Assembly (NCBI GenBank): GCA_046758865.1
Contig: JBHIBD010000022.1
Coordinates: 1-34,424, forward strand
DNA length: 34,424 nt
Source: JBHIBD01 sp046758865
Lineage (GTDB): Bacteria > Planctomycetota > Brocadiia > Brocadiales > Bathyanammoxibiaceae
Direction of reading: 5' to 3'
This document shows, one piece after another, positions 32,682 through 34,424 of the stretch. Position numbers and translations under genes: made by a program. Each line of letters begins with the position of its first letter. The first letter of the stretch is position 1. The notes under the pieces are model-generated. The model was not told the origin of the DNA, did no database searches, and saw only the letters and a program-made list of their open reading frames with translations.

Positions 32682-32711
32682 ATTGTCAACCATACTGTAA
32701 AAATTGTCAAC
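32682..32711. repeat. 9-bp direct repeats two helical turns apart
   Basis: ATTGTCAAC occurs at 32682-32690 and 32703-32711 (starts 21 bases apart), about 100-130 bases upstream of the cytochrome c'-like gene pair. On the minus strand each reads GTTGACAAT and contains TTGACA, so they could be overlapping -35 elements or a tandem operator. Confidence 0.45.
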
Positions 32712-32753
32712 ATGAAATAGGAGGAGTAAATATCTCCCTGCGGGGGTTTTAAT

Positions 32754-33536
32754 TTATTCTCCCCTCCCTAGTCTCTGTATGCGGTCTTGCAGGAACCCCA
32801 GTGAAGTCTGCTCGGCTTTCAGCTCGGCCAGTATCTTCAAAGCCCCTGCCTTAAGAGCACTTTCCAGGTTGGGCTCGCTTAACATCCAGTCTCTGTCGAG
32901 AAAGTTATGTATCTGTTCGGCCATCTCCTTTTGAAGAATCTGTTTATGGTGTTCGTTCGTAGGCTTTTCGCCCCAGAGCTTTTTGCTCCCCTCCAGACCG
33001 CCCTCGGGAAGTGAGAAATCTTTCACCAATCGGCAGCCAGCCCAAAAGAGCAGACTTCCGAGTTCAGTGACCACTGGTGGTACTCCCTTGCGAAGTGCTA
33101 GATATGTTTTTTCATCTTCTTCGTACCAGATCATGGTATGGCCTCCGGGCCGGATCAAATTACCAAGCAGCTCAAATAGTTTTCTGTCAAGACCGGTGCT
33201 TGGGAGATCGACTACGAGCCGGGTCTTAGTTTGGCTGTTGAGTTCGATGCGGTTGTGATAAGTAAAGATTTCCATCCAGGGAGTTACGCCTTTGCCGCCA
33301 ATGCTGTACAAACCTTCGATGACCGGCAACTTCGAGGTTAAATAGCGTTCTTGCCGCATTGCGTACGTGCCAATCCTTCCTGTGTGTGTGTTTGCTTGGG
33401 TCAGCGCCGGGGAAGATAATCCAATAGTGAAGAACTTCCATCCGGACATCTTCGTTTGTTGCAGCCTGACGACCTTAAGAGTGTAGTCACCGAGTTTCAA
33501 TCCATCAAGATTCGCTATCGGATGAACTTTCTCCAT
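32754..33536 (-). CDS. DUF1122-like protein of unknown function
   Basis: The 260-residue protein has RLVVDLPSTGLDRKLFELLGNLIRPGGHTMIWYEEDEKTY, GVPPVVTELGSLLFWAGCRLVKDFSLPEGGLEGSKKLWGEKP and a helical end. The PPGGH-x-M-x-x-Y-E ... GxPPxxTxLG ... EGxxEGxxKLxGEKP pattern is what I recall for DUF1122, found mainly in archaea and some bacteria; no function is known. The frame is open to 33818, but the upstream part (SNHQTLPCTPTSEK and so on) looks non-coding, while ATG 33536 has GAGGTG 9 bases before it and starts the conserved part. Confidence 0.65.
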   Translation of the reverse strand: MEKVHPIANLDGLKLGDYTLKVVRLQQTKMSGWKFFTIGLSSPALTQANTHTGRIGTYAMRQERYLTSKLPVIEGLYSIGGKGVTPWMEIFTYHNRIELNSQTKTRLVVDLPSTGLDRKLFELLGNLIRPGGHTMIWYEEDEKTYLALRKGVPPVVTELGSLLFWAGCRLVKDFSLPEGGLEGSKKLWGEKPTNEHHKQILQKEMAEQIHNFLDRDWMLSEPNLESALKAGALKILAELKAEQTSLGFLQDRIQRLGRGE

Positions 33537-33877
33537 CTGGGTTTTCACCTCAATATTATAAAATATCCGGCGTGATTTTATCTGGAAGCAGAGACCAAGT
33601 AAAGAAGGGTCTAGTTCTGCTGTTAAGTAGTTGTCAAGTAAACGCCCCGAAACCCCCTGAAATTGGCAGACCTCACAGAAAAGGTAACCCACCACAATCC
33701 CCAAGAGAATCGAGCGCTTGACACTAGAACTAACAACTGCTATCTTCTCAGAAGTGGGGGTACAAGGAAGAGTCTGGTGATTTGAATCCATTAACGCCCA
33801 TGATGGCCCATCCTGCACAGACCCCTGGAGGAGCTGATTCCAGTCTGTGCCTGGTGGAGAAGGGCTAATGCCTGATA
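33537..33877. other. intergenic region between divergent genes
   Basis: No gene is supported. An open frame runs through it on the minus strand as an extension of the DUF1122-like gene, but without a ribosome site or family match. CACAG...CTGGA at 33816-33827 pairs with TCCAG...CTGTG at 33839-33849, a hairpin about 30 bases before the gene at 33878. Confidence 0.4.
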
Positions 33878-34336
33878 ATGGTTCATGCCACCCTTGTAAA
33901 ACTCATAAAAGGGAACAGGGGGCGGCCTGAAGGTACATTGAGGGCTATGGCGATGTCACGAGGGTTTGACGACCAGACCTTTAGTGATACGCTCGCCTTC
34001 GTTAAGGAAGAACCCCTTTATTTTCAAAGAATATGCAAGCCGGACATTGGTAGGGGCAAACTGGCGGGTATAATAGCGATTAACTTTGCCACCTCAGTAG
34101 TTGGGTTGGGCAACCTGATATTTCTCTGGCGGTCAAGGCCTCAGAGGGTGAAGGCGATAGTTGCCCTTGCATTAAACGTGGTGGCGGTTACCCCTTTGAT
34201 GCTTGTTACCCTGTACGGTTATTTCCTGGTGCTGGGCCTGGGTATTTGGATGACCGTTGAGGCGGTGAGGTGCTACAGCGAGAGCAACATTCTCAGGTAT
34301 AAGCTGGCAGAGAAATACGGCGGCATGATAAAGTAG
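33878..34336 (+). CDS. small membrane protein of unknown function
   Basis: The 152-residue protein has a soluble N-terminal part (FDDQTFSDTLAFVKEEPLYFQRICKPD) and two hydrophobic stretches (about LAGIIAINFATSVVGLGNLIFLW and IVALALNVVAVTPLMLVTLYGYFLVLGLGIWM), then a charged tail (YSESNILRYKLAEKYGG). I recognise no family. The ribosome site is distant (AAGGG about 15 bases before ATG), so a slightly later start is possible. It is followed 11 bases on by tRNA-Asp. Confidence 0.65.
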   Translation: MVHATLVKLIKGNRGRPEGTLRAMAMSRGFDDQTFSDTLAFVKEEPLYFQRICKPDIGRGKLAGIIAINFATSVVGLGNLIFLWRSRPQRVKAIVALALNVVAVTPLMLVTLYGYFLVLGLGIWMTVEAVRCYSESNILRYKLAEKYGGMIK

Positions 34337-34347
34337 CTCCCAAAAGT

Positions 34348-34424
34348 GGGGCCGTAGCTCAATTGGCTAGAGTACCAGACTGTCGATCTGGTGGTTGCGG
34401 GTTCGAGTCCCGTCGGCCTCGCCA
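34348..34424 (+). tRNA. tRNA-Asp (GUC)
   Basis: GGGGCCG (34348-34354) pairs with CGGCCTC with one G-U. The anticodon arm CCAGA-CTGTCGA-TCTGG has GTC at 34382-34384, the T arm is TGCGGG-TTCGAGT-CCCG, discriminator G 34421 and CCA 34422-34424 are encoded. The gene ends exactly at the window edge. Confidence 0.96.

Noticed and set aside
33537..33818. 94-residue N-terminal extension of the DUF1122-like gene
   Set aside because: The extension has no domain-like sequence, and a better start with a ribosome site exists at 33536.
1..34424. CRISPR arrays
   Set aside because: No set of regularly spaced short direct repeats was seen; the repeated units are three dispersed inverted-repeat elements.

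Overview
The window looks like a chromosomal piece of an anaerobic or microaerobic bacterium with a diderm envelope. It carries an outer-membrane barrel protein, lipoproteins, several exported multiheme c-type cytochromes, a membrane pyrophosphatase, a B12-dependent-type radical SAM enzyme and a split b6-type cytochrome. This mix fits a Planctomycetota / Brocadiales (anammox-type) genome, but that is inferred from gene content. No rRNA or other strong phylogenetic marker is present, and other anaerobic lineages rich in multiheme cytochromes remain possible.

Left part (1-9.2 kb): rpsU has a short inverted-repeat element in its leader. Next come a ribosome silencing factor with no normal start codon, a K+-dependent-type membrane pyrophosphatase, a B12-binding radical SAM protein, two paralogous 49-residue membrane proteins, a TPR lipoprotein, a stand-alone Lrp/AsnC-type effector domain, an HtpX-like M48 protease with an inserted EF-hand loop, a small ferredoxin-like-fold protein and tRNA-Val(UAC).

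Middle part (9.2-29.9 kb): this segment lies between the intact tRNA-Val and a 51-bp displaced copy of that tRNA's 3' part at 29888-29938, so it may be an old integrated island, although no integrase is visible. It holds an exported protein, an outer-membrane porin-like barrel, a flavin amine-oxidase/GLF-like oxidoreductase and a GT-C membrane glycosyltransferase. A histidine kinase and sigma-54 activator pair follows. Then comes a very compact 12-kb run of twelve genes (17530-29608), most with overlapping or nearly touching ends: thioester-reductase-like SDR, SCP2 protein, TatT-like TPR protein, phenylacetate-CoA-ligase-like enzyme, duplicated U32 protein, class III aminotransferase, cytochrome b6, subunit IV, pentaheme lipoprotein, 11-heme and 12-heme cytochromes, and an alpha/beta hydrolase. 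The SCP2 + U32 pair resembles the logic of UbiT/UbiU/UbiV (O2-independent quinone hydroxylation) and sits beside a quinol-oxidising-type cytochrome b, which suggests a dedicated quinone- or lipid-modification plus electron-transfer system. This is the most interesting part of the window.

Right part (29.9-34.4 kb): a DUF4190-like membrane protein, a 30-residue exported or membrane peptide missed by size cut-offs, a TrmO/TsaA-family protein, two tandem monoheme cytochrome c'-like proteins, a DUF1122-like protein, a small membrane protein and tRNA-Asp(GUC) at the window end.

Three copies of one miniature inverted-repeat family (ends near GAGACCTCTGCAAAAT) occur at 104-247, 536-700 and 14279-14454. 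Two of them show clear target-site duplications.
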